A DNA stretch of 64,000 bases from CAVVZJ01 sp963752755 (GTDB lineage Bacteria; Planctomycetota; Planctomycetia; Isosphaerales; Isosphaeraceae): contig CAVVZJ010000001.1 of NCBI GenBank assembly GCA_963752755.1, positions 2,356,001 to 2,420,000 of the forward strand, in the 5' to 3' direction. The notes beneath the pieces were generated by a model. It searched no databases. It was given only the letters and a program-made list of their open reading frames with translations, and was not told the DNA's origin. Positions 33,131-43,700 of this stretch are shown piece by piece (the first letter of the stretch is position 1; the number at the start of each line of letters is the position of its first letter). The position numbers were made by a program, and so were the translations under genes.

Positions 33131-33191
33131 GTAGGGTGCTCGGTGAGCACCATCATCAAGGCTCCGGTTTGGTGCTCGCCGAGCACCCTAC
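33131..33191. repeat. Nested palindrome (GGTGCTCGGCGAGCACC class) between fae and mtdB
   Basis: Arms GTAGGGTGCTCGGTGAGCACC (33131-33151, here shown in its 20-base core as TAGGGTGCTCGGTGAGCACC) and 33171-33191 are reverse complements with one mismatch, with a 19-base loop. Each arm is itself a palindrome around GGTGCTCGGYGAGCACC, so the unit can form one long or two short hairpins. It occupies most of the fae-mtdB gap and could tune their relative expression. Confidence 0.85.
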
Positions 33192-33231
33192 AAAGATGGG
33201 AACTGATCGGGCTTGCCACGGGCACCCGGGA

Positions 33232-33741
33232 TCACTTCTTGGCGAAGAAGGGGTGGGCCACCGTTTCCTTCTGGCTGGTGACCTCGGCGGCGGTCGGCTT
33301 GCCGGCGAAGGCGCTCTGGATGGCTTGCTTGGTGGCCTCGTAGTTGAACTGGTAGATCTTGGTGTCGTCCTCGGCGGCTGGGTGGATGAACACGCCGCAG
33401 ACGATGACCAGTTCCTCGGTCTTGTCGGCCGGGATGACGCCGTCGGCGACGCTGTCAGCCACCGCCTTCGCGACGGCGTACTGCGCCGGGCCGAACATCT
33501 GGACGGCCTGCTTCATCCCCTTGATCGTGACCTTGGTGATGAGTACCGTGGCCGGCTTGACGGCCAGGTTGGGGGTGAGGACCGCCAGCAGGTTCGTGTG
33601 GCCGGCCGACTGGTTGGACAGGGCGTTGGCAAAAGCGGCGCCGACCGGGCCGGACTTGGAGCCGGCCATCAGGTCGATGTGGGCGATCTCGTTGCCTTCG
33701 CCGACCAAGGCCTCGCCGACGAGCATGGTGGTATCGGCCAT
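33232..33741 (-). CDS. fae: Formaldehyde-activating enzyme (5,6,7,8-tetrahydromethanopterin hydro-lyase)
   Basis: 169 residues, the normal Fae length. Fae condenses formaldehyde with H4MPT in the cytoplasm. Sequence hallmarks are VGEALVGEGNEIAHIDLMAG (with the conserved His at residue 21 proposed as the acid catalyst), HTNLLAVLTPNLAVKPATV and MFGPAQYAVAKAVADSVADG. Together with mtdB downstream it shows that the organism has the tetrahydromethanopterin C1 pathway, known in many planctomycetes and methylotrophs. The other pathway genes (mch, ftr/fhc) are not in this window. Confidence 0.96.
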   Translation of the reverse strand: MADTTMLVGEALVGEGNEIAHIDLMAGSKSGPVGAAFANALSNQSAGHTNLLAVLTPNLAVKPATVLITKVTIKGMKQAVQMFGPAQYAVAKAVADSVADGVIPADKTEELVIVCGVFIHPAAEDDTKIYQFNYEATKQAIQSAFAGKPTAAEVTSQKETVAHPFFAKK

Positions 33742-34042
33742 CGCGTGAGACTCCGCAAAAAAAGGGGACTGGCATGCCGCCCCGGCCCCGCCGGCACGGG
33801 CCGGACCAAGCGGGCGACGTTCGGCCCCGCATCATAACAGCCCCGACCCCGACCGCAAGCCCCCGGTGCCGCCAGCGAGTTCCGGGCAGAAAATGGTTGT
33901 TAAACAAGCGCCGACGTGCTTCAATTGGCCGCTGGCCGCGAGGGCTGGGGGCTTTCGTGGTCGGGTGACCCCTGCGGAATCAGGGTCGCCGGTTCGTCGA
34001 TTTTTGATCCCGACCGAATTGCTCGTTCGAGGAGACTCACCC
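33742..34042. other. Divergent promoter region between fae and the DUF6370-like gene
   Basis: 301 bases with no gene. The stretch 33890-33935 (AATGGTTGTTAAACAAGCG) is AT-rich against the background and probably contains start signals for one or both genes. GAGGAG at about 34029-34034 is the ribosome site of the gene at 34043. Confidence 0.45.
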
Positions 34043-34383
34043 ATGCGGAAGCTGCTCCCGATGTTGGCCGTCGCCGTCGCGTTTACCGGTTTCGCCCTGG
34101 TCGTCAAGGCGGCCGAGGAGAAGACGATCACGGGGATGGCCCAGTGCGCCAAGCTCGCGCTGAAGGAAACCCAGAAGTGCCAGAACGTGGTGGTGGTCAA
34201 GGAGGACGGCAAGGAAGTCAAGTACTACATGGTGATGGAAGGCGCGGCCAAGAAGCGCACGGCAAGACCTTCTGCCAGGCCCCCAAGGGTGACGGCCCCA
34301 AGGTCAAGGTCACCGGCGACGTCAAGGAAGAGGGCGGCAAGCACATCATCAACGCCTCGAAGATCGAGGTCGTCGAGGAGTGA
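34043..34383 (+). CDS. Small secreted DUF6370-like protein (one frameshift)
   Basis: About 113 residues. ATG 34043 follows GAGGAG. A signal peptide (KLLPMLAVAVAFTGFALV...AA) leads to a short beta-rich domain with ITGMAQCAKLALKETQKCQ, VVVVKEDGKEVKYY and, after a frame change, HGKTFCQAPKGDGPKVKVTG and INASKIEVVEE. The CxxC-like spacing of cysteines in the first motif and the later FC are typical of small planctomycete proteins labelled DUF6370. The shift at about 34255 is explained by one missing G (AAGAAGCGC for AAGAAGGCGC). A periplasmic metal- or redox-linked role is possible but unproven. Confidence 0.75.
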
Positions 34384-34488
34384 CCCTCGTCACCCCGACC
34401 CCGAGGTAAACGGCGGCGGGCGGGACTTCCTCCGCCCGCCGTATCGCGCGGTATACCCTCTCGAATCGATCGGAAGTGAGGTGAGGCG

Positions 34489-36507
34489 ATGCGGGTCCGA
34501 CGACTGACAATCTTCGCCCTGACTCTCGGATGCCTGGCCGTCGGCGCGGCTTCGGGCCAGGAGTACGGGCCACCCGATCGCGACCAGCCCGGCGACGCGA
34601 TGATCCAGGCTTACCTGGCCCGCGTGGCCAACCGCCTCCACGACAAGTTCCTCGAAGGCGTCGAGTCGGCCGACGACTGGAATCGTCTCCGCCCCCGCTA
34701 CAAGGACGAGTATCTCTACATGCTCGGCCTCGCGCCCGAGCCCGAGAAGACGCCCCTCCAGGCGACCGTCACCGGCACCGTCGACGGCCTCGGCTATCAC
34801 GTCGTCAACCTCCACTACCAGAGCGTCCCCAGCCTCTATGTCACCGCCAACCTCTACCGCCCGAGCGCCAATCGTGAGGGCAAGCGCCTGCCGGCGGTGC
34901 TCTACGTCTGCGGCCACTCGGGCATGGGTCGCGACGGCAACAAGACCGCTTACCAGTCGCACGGCATCTGGTTCGCCCGGCACGGCTACGTCTGCCTGGT
35001 CGTCGATACGCTCCAACTCGGCGAGATCGAGGGCGTCCACCACGGCACCTACCGCGAGGGCCGCTGGTGGTGGCACTCCCGTGGCTACACCCCCGCGGGC
35101 GTTGAGTGCTGGAACGGCATCCGCGGCATCGACTACCTCATCCACCGACCCGACGTGGACCCCAACCGCATTGCCGTCACCGGCATCAGCGGCGGCGGCG
35201 CCGCGACCTACTGGATCGCCGCGGCCGACGACCGCGTGAAGGTCGCCGTACCCGTGAGCGGCATGGCCGATCTGCCCTCTTATGTGAACAACCGCGTCGT
35301 CAATGGCCACTGCGACTGCATGTTTCTGTACAACGCCTTCGAGTGGCCCTGGATCCGGATCGCCGGCCTGATCACGCCCCGCCCATTGCTGTACGTCAAC
35401 AGCAACCAGGACCGCATCTTCCCGATGGATGCCAACGAGCGGAACATCAACCGACTCGAACGCCTCTACAGCCTCTTCGGCGCCGGCGACCGCGTGGACG
35501 CCGTCGTCAGCATCGGTGGCCACGCCTACCGCCGCGACATCCGCGAGGCAGCCTACCGATTCCTCGACACCTATCTCCAGAACGATCCCAGCCCCATTAC
35601 CGACAGTGAGGTGGACATCGCCTCCGAGCTGGGCCGCCAGCGTCACTACCCCATCGAGCCCGAGCGGCTCCGCGCCTTCCCGACCGATGCCGACATCCCC
35701 GCCGATCAGAAGAACTCCACGATCGACCGCACCTTCGTCCCGATGGCGCAGGTCGAGCTGCCCGCCGAGGGTCAGTTCGCCGCCTGGAAGGACGGCCTGC
35801 TCGGCGAACTTCGCCGAGTGACCTTCCACGACTTCCCGGATCGGATCGACCCCGCCCATGCCGTGCCGAAGCCCGGCGGCGGTTCCGGGTCCTGGGTCGA
35901 GACGGAGCCCGGGATCGCGGTCCCCTTGCGCCACGTCGCCGGGCCGGAGGATGAGGGCGACGTCAAGCGAGTCGTCCTGATCGTCTCGGCGTCCGACTCC
36001 ACCGAGCCGGAAGCCGGGCCGTTCCGCGAGCAGCTCGAAGACGGCGACGCCGCCTTCCTGCTCCAGCCCCGCGGGGTTGGGCCGACGGCCTGGACGCGGA
36101 AGGACCCGCCGAACTACGTCGAGCGCGCCCACGTCCTGCTCGGCCGCACGGTCGATTCCGGACGGGTCCGGGACGTCGCCGCCTCGGCCCGTCACCTCCG
36201 CTCGAAGTACGGCATGGACGTCCCCATCGTCGTGTCCGGCGAGGGCGCCTCGGGAGTGATCGGGGCCTACGCCGCGCTGGTGGAGCCCGACATCGCGAGC
36301 CTCGTCCTGATCAACCCGCCGTCCTCCCACATGGACGACGGCTCGCCTCAACTTCTCAACGTCCTCCGCGTGCTCGACATCCCCGAGGCCCTCGGTCTCC
36401 TCGCACCTCGTCCGCTCACGATTCAAGGTGGGGACGCAAAGCTTCGCGAACGGGCCACGGCCGTTTACCGTCGAGCCGGAGCGTCCGATCAATATCACGA
36501 ACGTTGA
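34489..36507 (+). CDS. Secreted acetyl-xylan-esterase-like alpha/beta hydrolase, two-domain
   Basis: 672 residues with a signal peptide ending ASGQ. The first 380 residues are an alpha/beta hydrolase of the acetyl xylan esterase/dienelactone type: LPAVLYVCGHSG, GYVCLVVDTLQLGE, nucleophile elbow VTGISGGGAATY (Ser in GISGG), and late GGHAYRRD with the likely catalytic His. The Asp is probably in NSNQDRIFP. Residues about 420-660 read like a second, poorly conserved hydrolase lobe containing VVSGEGASGVIGAYAALVEP, with Glu in place of the nucleophile Ser. Carbohydrate ester deacetylation is the best guess. It ends nine bases from the convergent cyclase gene. Confidence 0.85.
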   Translation: MRVRRLTIFALTLGCLAVGAASGQEYGPPDRDQPGDAMIQAYLARVANRLHDKFLEGVESADDWNRLRPRYKDEYLYMLGLAPEPEKTPLQATVTGTVDGLGYHVVNLHYQSVPSLYVTANLYRPSANREGKRLPAVLYVCGHSGMGRDGNKTAYQSHGIWFARHGYVCLVVDTLQLGEIEGVHHGTYREGRWWWHSRGYTPAGVECWNGIRGIDYLIHRPDVDPNRIAVTGISGGGAATYWIAAADDRVKVAVPVSGMADLPSYVNNRVVNGHCDCMFLYNAFEWPWIRIAGLITPRPLLYVNSNQDRIFPMDANERNINRLERLYSLFGAGDRVDAVVSIGGHAYRRDIREAAYRFLDTYLQNDPSPITDSEVDIASELGRQRHYPIEPERLRAFPTDADIPADQKNSTIDRTFVPMAQVELPAEGQFAAWKDGLLGELRRVTFHDFPDRIDPAHAVPKPGGGSGSWVETEPGIAVPLRHVAGPEDEGDVKRVVLIVSASDSTEPEAGPFREQLEDGDAAFLLQPRGVGPTAWTRKDPPNYVERAHVLLGRTVDSGRVRDVAASARHLRSKYGMDVPIVVSGEGASGVIGAYAALVEPDIASLVLINPPSSHMDDGSPQLLNVLRVLDIPEALGLLAPRPLTIQGGDAKLRERATAVYRRAGASDQYHER

Positions 36508-36516
36508 TATTTTTGA

Positions 36517-39500
36517 TCATTTTCCAGCGAGATTGCGGACGCGGCTCCTCAAGAGCCGGCCCGGCTCCTCGAGTCGGGCCAGTTCCTCGAGGGCGCCGAG
36601 GTGCTCGAAGAGTGCCCGGGCTCGTTCCCGGTGCTCGGACGGCTCCCGGCCCGATCGCGCCAGCTCAGCGTGGGCGAGAGCCTGATCCAGGGGACTTCCC
36701 AGCTCCTCGGCGGCCCGCAGGCTCCGCATGGCGATCGTCCACGCTCGATCGAACCGACCGGCAATCGCGTCGGCTCGCGATCGGCAGAGCAAGGAACGGG
36801 GAAAGCCAATCGGGAAAATCGCGGCGAACCGCTCCAGTGCCGTGCAACACCGCAAGGCCATGCGTCGCGCCTCGTGGTCGGTCTGTCCAGCGAGCGTGCT
36901 GCATTCCCAGAGGTTGAGGAAGACCTCGGCCGCGCCGGCATAGCCTTCGAGGCTGTAGTTGGCAACAGGTCGCGAACGGCCAGCGCGTTCGATCGTCGCA
37001 ACGGCCGCCTCACGCGCGGCGTCGCGACGATCGAGCCGCCAGCGGGCGACGGCGAGCAGACCGAGCCCGAGGATCGCGTCGGCGCGGTCGATGGTTGGGT
37101 CATCGAGAGCCGGCGAGCCTTCGAGCAGTTCAGCCGCCTCGGCAACCCGGCCCATCCGGAAGCTCAGTTTCGCCCGACCATGGCGGCTCCAGACCTTGGC
37201 CTGGTCGTGACCCCGTGCTGGGCGACCTCGCCCATTTCCGCGAACCAGGCCTCGGCCCGGGGGAAATCGCCGATCAGGTAACAGAGCCGGCCCAGCTCGC
37301 CGACGCTTTCTTCCCAGTGCCGCCAGTCGCCCAGGGCGCGGGTCATCGCCTCGGCCCGTTCGAGGTTCGGCCGGGCGTGGTCCCACCGGCCGACGCCCAG
37401 CCAGTAGATTCCGGTCAGCTCGGCGACCCAGGATCGCGAGACGGGGTCGTCAACGGCGTCGGCCGTCTCGTGGGCCCGGCGGTCGTAGACGCGAGCCAGC
37501 GGGTGCATCGGCATGAGGCCCGCGGCGACGCACATCGTCGCGTAGCTCCGCGCCAGTTCCGGTGAAGGCCCCGCCCGCTCGGCCAGGTTCAAGGAGCGGA
37601 ACGCCGCGTAAACGCCGAGAGCCATATCTTGGCTGTAATAGCACAAGTTGCTGATGACATGAAAGGCTCCCGATGCCATCCGCTGTTGATCGCTGTCGTG
37701 AATGGCCCCGCCCGGCAAGCGGACCCGGTGGGCCACCTGCACGGTCAGTTCGCGGGCGTAGTGGGCGACCAGCATCGGGGGCGAGCCAGGCAGGGGCCGC
37801 CCCAGAAGTCGAAGCGCCTCGGCCGTGTGCTCCCGACTCTCGGTCAGTCGGCCCAAAGCGAGATACGCCTCGCCGAGCAGGGTCTCCCAGCGAGCCCTTC
37901 GCGGGGACTCGGCCCGACGACTCGAGCGGTCATCAAGGTCGCGGGCTTCGCGGAGGAAGTCGATGGCCTCCTGGTAAGCCCCCGCTCGGAGCGCCTGCTC
38001 GCCGGCTTTCTCGAAGTAGCCGATCGCCTGCGACGCGTCGCCAGCACGCGACCAGTGATAGGCCAGGAGCGGGTAATTCGTGGCCACGTCGTCGGACCGG
38101 CTTCGCTCGTACCACGACGCCACCTCCCGGTGAAGCTGCCGGCGCTGGGCGAAAAGGATCAGGTCATAAGCGACTTCCTGGGTAATCGCGTGTTTGAACA
38201 GGTAGGCGAGTTCCGGCTCCGGGGCTTCGAGTCGCGTGAGGTCGCGGCGCTCCAGCTCGTCGAGGATTGAGCCGAGCTGCGGGCGATCCGGCTCGATCGG
38301 GTAGATGTCGCGGACGATCCTCAAGGCGAATAGCCGGCCCACGACGCTCGCCACCTTGAGCGTGAGTTGCTGCGAGGGCGTGAGCCGGTCGATTCGCTCG
38401 GTGATGACTCCCTGGATGCTGTCCGGAAACGGAATCCGTCCCCAATCGACGCCCGGTGCGACCCGGCACTTTCCCGCTTCGATGACGAGCAAGCCGCTGT
38501 CGCGAAGGGCCAGGGCCAGTTCCTCGGTGAAGAACGGGTGGCCCTGGGCACGACGCACGACGAAGGCGACGGCCGGAGGTGGCAACTCTGGCACACCAAG
38601 CCTGGCGGCGGCCAGGGTGGCGGCGTCCTCCGGCCCAAGCGCGTCGAGCCGGAGGTGCAACACGCCAGGCAGACCGAGCAAGAGGCGATACGGCAGCGGG
38701 GGCGGGTCGCCGACGGATCGTGTCATGATCATCAAGGCGATCGGGCGGACCCGCTGCGCAACCCGATACGTGAGCGACCAGGAGGCGGAGTCGAACCAGT
38801 GGCCGTCTTCCAGCACGAGCACAATCGGCCCGCGATCGGCGCGATGCTGGAGGAGGCGGACGATCAGGTCTTGCGTGTTGTCGGCCCGGACCTGTCCAAC
38901 CATGGCGACGGTGAACTCGTTCTCGGGCAGGTCCAGGCCGAGCAGGGGATTGAGCAACGGGGCGAGTCGGCGTGCTTCGGGATCGTCACCGAGCCTTTCG
39001 AGGACGCGGTCTCGGCGGCGATCGACCGGGGCGTCGACGTCGAGGTCGAACAGGGCGGCCAGCACGCCTCGCCAGACGAAGTAAGGCGTCGATCGCTCGA
39101 TCGCATCGGCCGAGCCGATCCAGACCGGGAGGCACCCCGCGACCGCCTTCGTCACCCACTCAGCGACCAGCCGCGACTTACCGATGCCCGCTTCACCTTC
39201 GACAACCGTCAGCACGCTTTCGCCCACACGGAGCCGTTCGAGAAGTTCCTCGAGCCGGCGACGTTCCGACGTCCGCCCGATGATCGGTTGCGCCTTGCGC
39301 GGGGCGGTGGTTCCGGCATCGCCGAGGGGCCTCGCGATCGGGATCAGTTCCGATTTGCCCTTGACGCGGATCGGGTCGAGCGACTCGAAGCACAGTTGCT
39401 CGCAAGCGGCGTGTTGCGTGGCCACATCACAGAGCAGGCCGCCGTGGACTTCGGCCGCTTTCATCAAGCGAGCGGCCAGGTTGACCGTGTCGCCGAAGAG

Positions 39501-40609
39501 CGAGTATTCGCGACGTGACGGCGAGCCGACCTCGCCACAATACACCCGGCCAGTTGTCAGGCCGATCGAGCCGCGGACACCTCGATTGTGGAGTTCCTGC
39601 AAGACCGCCCGCGCGGCCCGGACGGCCCGAGCGCCGTCGTCCACATGCGCGAGCGGTGGCAACCCGAGCGCGGCGAGCAGGGTCACTCCCTTCTCATCCA
39701 CGCTCAGCTTGTTGATACTGCCTTCATACCGATAGAGGGCCGCCTGGATCGCCCGCATGACCTCCTGCGTCTGCTCCAGCGACTCGGGACCGAGGGCGTT
39801 CAAGTCGGGCAGGCCGACGAACATCACCGTGACGCGTCGAAGCTCCGAGAGCCAGCCCGTCTGGCCGGCATCCAGCCGCGCCCGGATCGCCCCGGGGATA
39901 TAGCCGCGTAGCGCCGGGCCGGCCTCCGGGGGCGGCAGGGACGAAGGGTCGGGCGCGGCGTGACGGGCCGATTGATGGCAACCAGCCGGATACACCCTTG
40001 ATCGATCTGCTGACCGTCGCAGGCCGGGCCGATCCGAGACCAGACTTCGGGCGACGCGATCACGTCGCCCGGTCCCGCAAGTTTCTCAGCGTGGCCCATC
40101 TGGGCCAGTGGCTCGCCGGTGATGAGCAGCTCCCAGCGGTCGAGCACCCCGCCGACGTGCAAGGCCAGCAAGTCGCCGACACCCAGGCCGATCTTCGATC
40201 GCAGAACGATGTCGCCAGCCACGTGGTAGTGGCCAAGTTGCTCCTGGACGGTCAGGCGCACTGAGCCGCTCGGAGGGCGGCCTCGTCGATCTGGTCAGGC
40301 GACAAGGCAGGCCAGAGGGCGACCAGGGCGTCGCCCGCGAGCTTGAGCACGTCCCCGCCGTGCTCGGAGATCAGGTTAATGAGCCGGGTGAAGTAAGCAT
40401 TGAGGAGGTTGCCAAGCTCCTCGGCGCCGGCCGGTCCCTGGCGTGCCAGCCGCTCGGTGAGGGCGGTAAAGCCGGAGACATCCGAAAAGAGCACCGCCCC
40501 CGAGACGCACTCCATCCCCGGGCCGACCCATTCCGGCGCGGCTGGCGGCCAGCCGCCGCAGGACCAGGCGGGGGACATAACAGGCCAGGATCTCGACCGG
40601 GATTGACAT
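36517..40609 (-). CDS. Soluble-adenylyl-cyclase-like protein: two cyclase domains, AAA-type ATPase, TPR (four frameshifts)
   Basis: About 1360 residues from ATG 40609. Order: cyclase domain 1 (AVLFSDVSGFTALTERLARQ, GGDVLKLAGDALVALW) with both metal-binding Asp; linker GWLSELRRVTVMF; cyclase domain 2 (INKLSVDEKGVTLLAALG, IGLTTGRVYCGEVG, SLFGDTVNLAARLM) with the Asn and Arg of the catalytic site but no metal Asp; an AAA/STAND ATPase (Walker A EGEAGIGKSR, Walker B IVLVLEDGHWFD); then TPR-like helices to the end. This matches mammalian sAC (ADCY10), where C1 and C2 make one active site. Shifts lie near 40540, 40255, 39968 and 37212. It probably makes cAMP under regulation by the ATPase/TPR part. 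Confidence 0.85.
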
Positions 40610-40703
40610 GGCAGCGCGGCTCCGATCGGGTCCTCCGCGATCACAGACTTCAAATCTAGGGTTTTCAATGTAAAATGGATAGAGACCTTTTGCCGAGGGC
40701 CGG

Positions 40704-43700
40704 TCAGCGTGCGTTGCTGCCGGCCGGTTGGAACTTCACCGTCAAGCGGGGCGTGTAGGCAGCTCGGTCGTCATCGGACGCATAGATCTGGAACCGCGTA
40801 AAATGTCCCTCATCGACGGAACGGTCGGGGATCGGAACCAGCGCCAGGCCGTGATTGGGCTGGCCGTCGAACCAGCCGCGGACAGCGGCCGTGACGTCGA
40901 GACGACACTCGACGGGCGGGTCGGCGATGTCGGAGCCGCTGTCGGGCTCGACGACGGTCTGACCGACCGCCTGGCTCGTGTCGGCCCCGACGCGGAACGT
41001 CTCGCCACCGGTCCAGCGACGACCCGCGGCAGGGCGGTTCCAGGTCGCGGCGGATTCATCCCAGGTGGTCGTCATTGGCAAGGCGGCAAGCCGGGTCCGG
41101 CCCTGGCTGCTCGGGTCCCAGACGAAGACGCTCAGCTCGGCCGACACGACCTCGGCGCCGGTCGGCAAGCCGAGCTTATCGAGGTCGAAGCGGACGAGGA
41201 AGGGCGACACATCCTGGCTCTTGCGGATCGCGTTATCGCGTGGCTGGCCGCCGAGCGGACGGTCGGGGCGTTCGGGGTCGAGCAAGACGTCGCGGACGGC
41301 CTCGCGGCCCTGGAGCACGCTGGTCCGGAGGTTTTTGGAGGACCCGGACGTTGCGGGCGAGGGCGCCCGTCGAGGCGGCGGCGGGACCTCGCCGACGGAG
41401 GCGTAACCCGGACGGAGCTGGGACAGGTCGCGATGCGGCGTCCGAAGCTCGACCAGCTGACGCTTCGGTTCCGGCCCGGCGGCGGAGAGGGCGGCGCCGA
41501 CGCGGACGCGAAGGGCCCAGACGTCCTGCGGGCGGAGTCGGCCGTAGTCGATCACGCCCGCGTCTTCCCCGCCGGTGAAGCCGGTTCCACGTCGTCGCCC
41601 GGCCAGCTTCAGAGCCTCACGGACCTGATGGCCGACCGCCCAGCGCGGCTGGTTCTCGACCAGGCCCAGGAGCGTCAGGTATTCGACGTCCTGCTGGCCC
41701 CGTCGGAACGCCTTCAGCCGGACCGAGGGGATCGGCTTTTCACCCGCACGACGGCCGGGGTAGAACAGGGAGAGCGTGTCGGCCTGCTCCCAGGATCGGG
41801 CGTTGCCGACCGTTTGCCAGGGCAGGACGCCGTCGGTGCCGAGCGACCAGGCGTCGAGCGTCCAGCCGACCGGCTGGAGGTTCGAATCCTCGATGGCGTT
41901 GGCCGAGCCGTACTCGACGACGATCTCGCCGTTGTCCTTCTTGCGATCCATGACCATCCGGCGATACGACCGCAAGGCACCGCCGACGACGTTGTAATCG
42001 AGCAGGCCGTCGAAGGCGTCGCGCTGCCACTGGGGACGGGAGATGTCCGCCCGGAAGACCATCTTCGCGGGGCCGGGGGCCTGGTCGACCCCTTCGTGAA
42101 AGGCCACGCCGAAGAAGCGGAGGGCCCAGTAATCCTGGAAGTTGGCCGGCTCGTCGAGCAGCCAGGGGGACGACCCGCGTGACCAGCCGTTCTGCTTGAA
42201 GTTGTTCTTGCCGTTGAGGAAGAACTGGAAGAGGGTCTGGTCCCATCCTTTCGCGTTGAAGTGTTCGGACATCTGCCGCGAGACCTCGACCAGTGCGTCC
42301 CGGTACGACGGCGGGAAGGCCCGGTCGGCCCAGTAATCGCCGTTGTAGTTGGGCTCGATCGGGCTCGGCCAGTTCTCGTGCATGGGTAGGTAGAAGCACT
42401 CGATCGGGACGCCGCATCGCGGCAGGTCGGCGAAGGCGGAGCCATCGAACAAAGGGGCGAACCGACGGTCCCAGGCGGACCAGTTGAGCGTCTTGCCATC
42501 CCACTCCGGGGCCATCCCGTCACCCATCCGGCCGTTCTGGTAGTAGGGTACGCGGTTGAGGACGGTCCGGTGACGGTGGGCGAGCCGGTAGAAGTCGAGG
42601 TCATTGGCCGGCAGGTTGTAACAGTTCATGTCCGGCAGGAAGCTGAGGTAGTCGGGGAGGGTGAAGTCCCAGACGGTCAGGAGAACGGGGATCTTGAGGG
42701 ACTGGCCTCGCGAGGTCAGGGTGAGGGTGCCGCGGTGCTCGCCCGCCTGGGCGTCGTGGGGAATATACAACTCGGCGTGCAGGCTGGTACGGGTCCGGCC
42801 GGGCAGGGCTTCTTCGGCGGGGGCATCGAGGGGGACAATCGGGTCGGGCAAGGGGCCACGCTTCGAGGCGACGGCCTGATAACGGCCGAACTCGGCCGGA
42901 ATCCTGGCGGCATCGGGACCGTCGAACGAGATCGAGGGCCGGACGTCGGGGGCGTTGCCGAGCAGGAGGACCTGGAAGGCGACGAACTCGTTGCGGGCGG
43001 CATGAAGGCGGAGGGTGTGGGTCCGGGCGTCCCAGAGGTGATTGGCGGCGAGGTAGCCGTCGGCCTGGGGCGGGGTGAGGGTGCCGTCGATCGGGTGGAC
43101 CTTGTCGAGTTCGTCGATCACGGCGACCTCCAAGCCGGCGAGTTTCGGGAGCGGGCCACGACCGTCGAAGGCTTTCGGGCCACCGTCGGGCCACGGCTTT
43201 GGCACCCGGTCGGAGACGCGGATTCGGTTCTTGGTCGCCGGGCCGACGTTGCCCGCGCCATCGACAGCCCGGATCGCCAGCGAGACCTCGGCGCCGGGCT
43301 TGAGGTCGAGGTCGCGGAGGTGCATCCTGACCCGACCGCCCGCCTCGCCGGCCATCGGGATCAGGTAGCGGGGAAGGGCCTGGCCGTCGGCCTCGACGAA
43401 GAAGCCGAGCGGGCCGGCGGGGCCGCGGTCGGCGGGGGTGGACCAGGAGACGATCGCCTCACCAGCCGGGATGTCGGCCGTGGCCGGTTCGACGCTCGGA
43501 CGGCCGGGAGCGGCGGGGGCTTCGCGGTCCTCGGGGCCGAGGAAGAGGGTCATGTAGGGGGCCTTGTCGCGGCCGGACTCGTGGCTGAAGACGAAGCGGT
43601 TGGGGAAGAGGCTCAGGTCGAACTTCTCGCCGTCGCGAGTCCACTCCGAGCCGGTGTCGTCGAAGACGAGGAAGCCGTGGCTGATCCCGGCGACCCGGGC

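Noticed and set aside
41879..41889. GGTTCGAATCC, a tRNA T-arm-like sequence
   Set aside because: It lies inside the intact DUF4091 gene (codons for EDSNLQP on the minus strand), and no acceptor, D or anticodon arms surround it.
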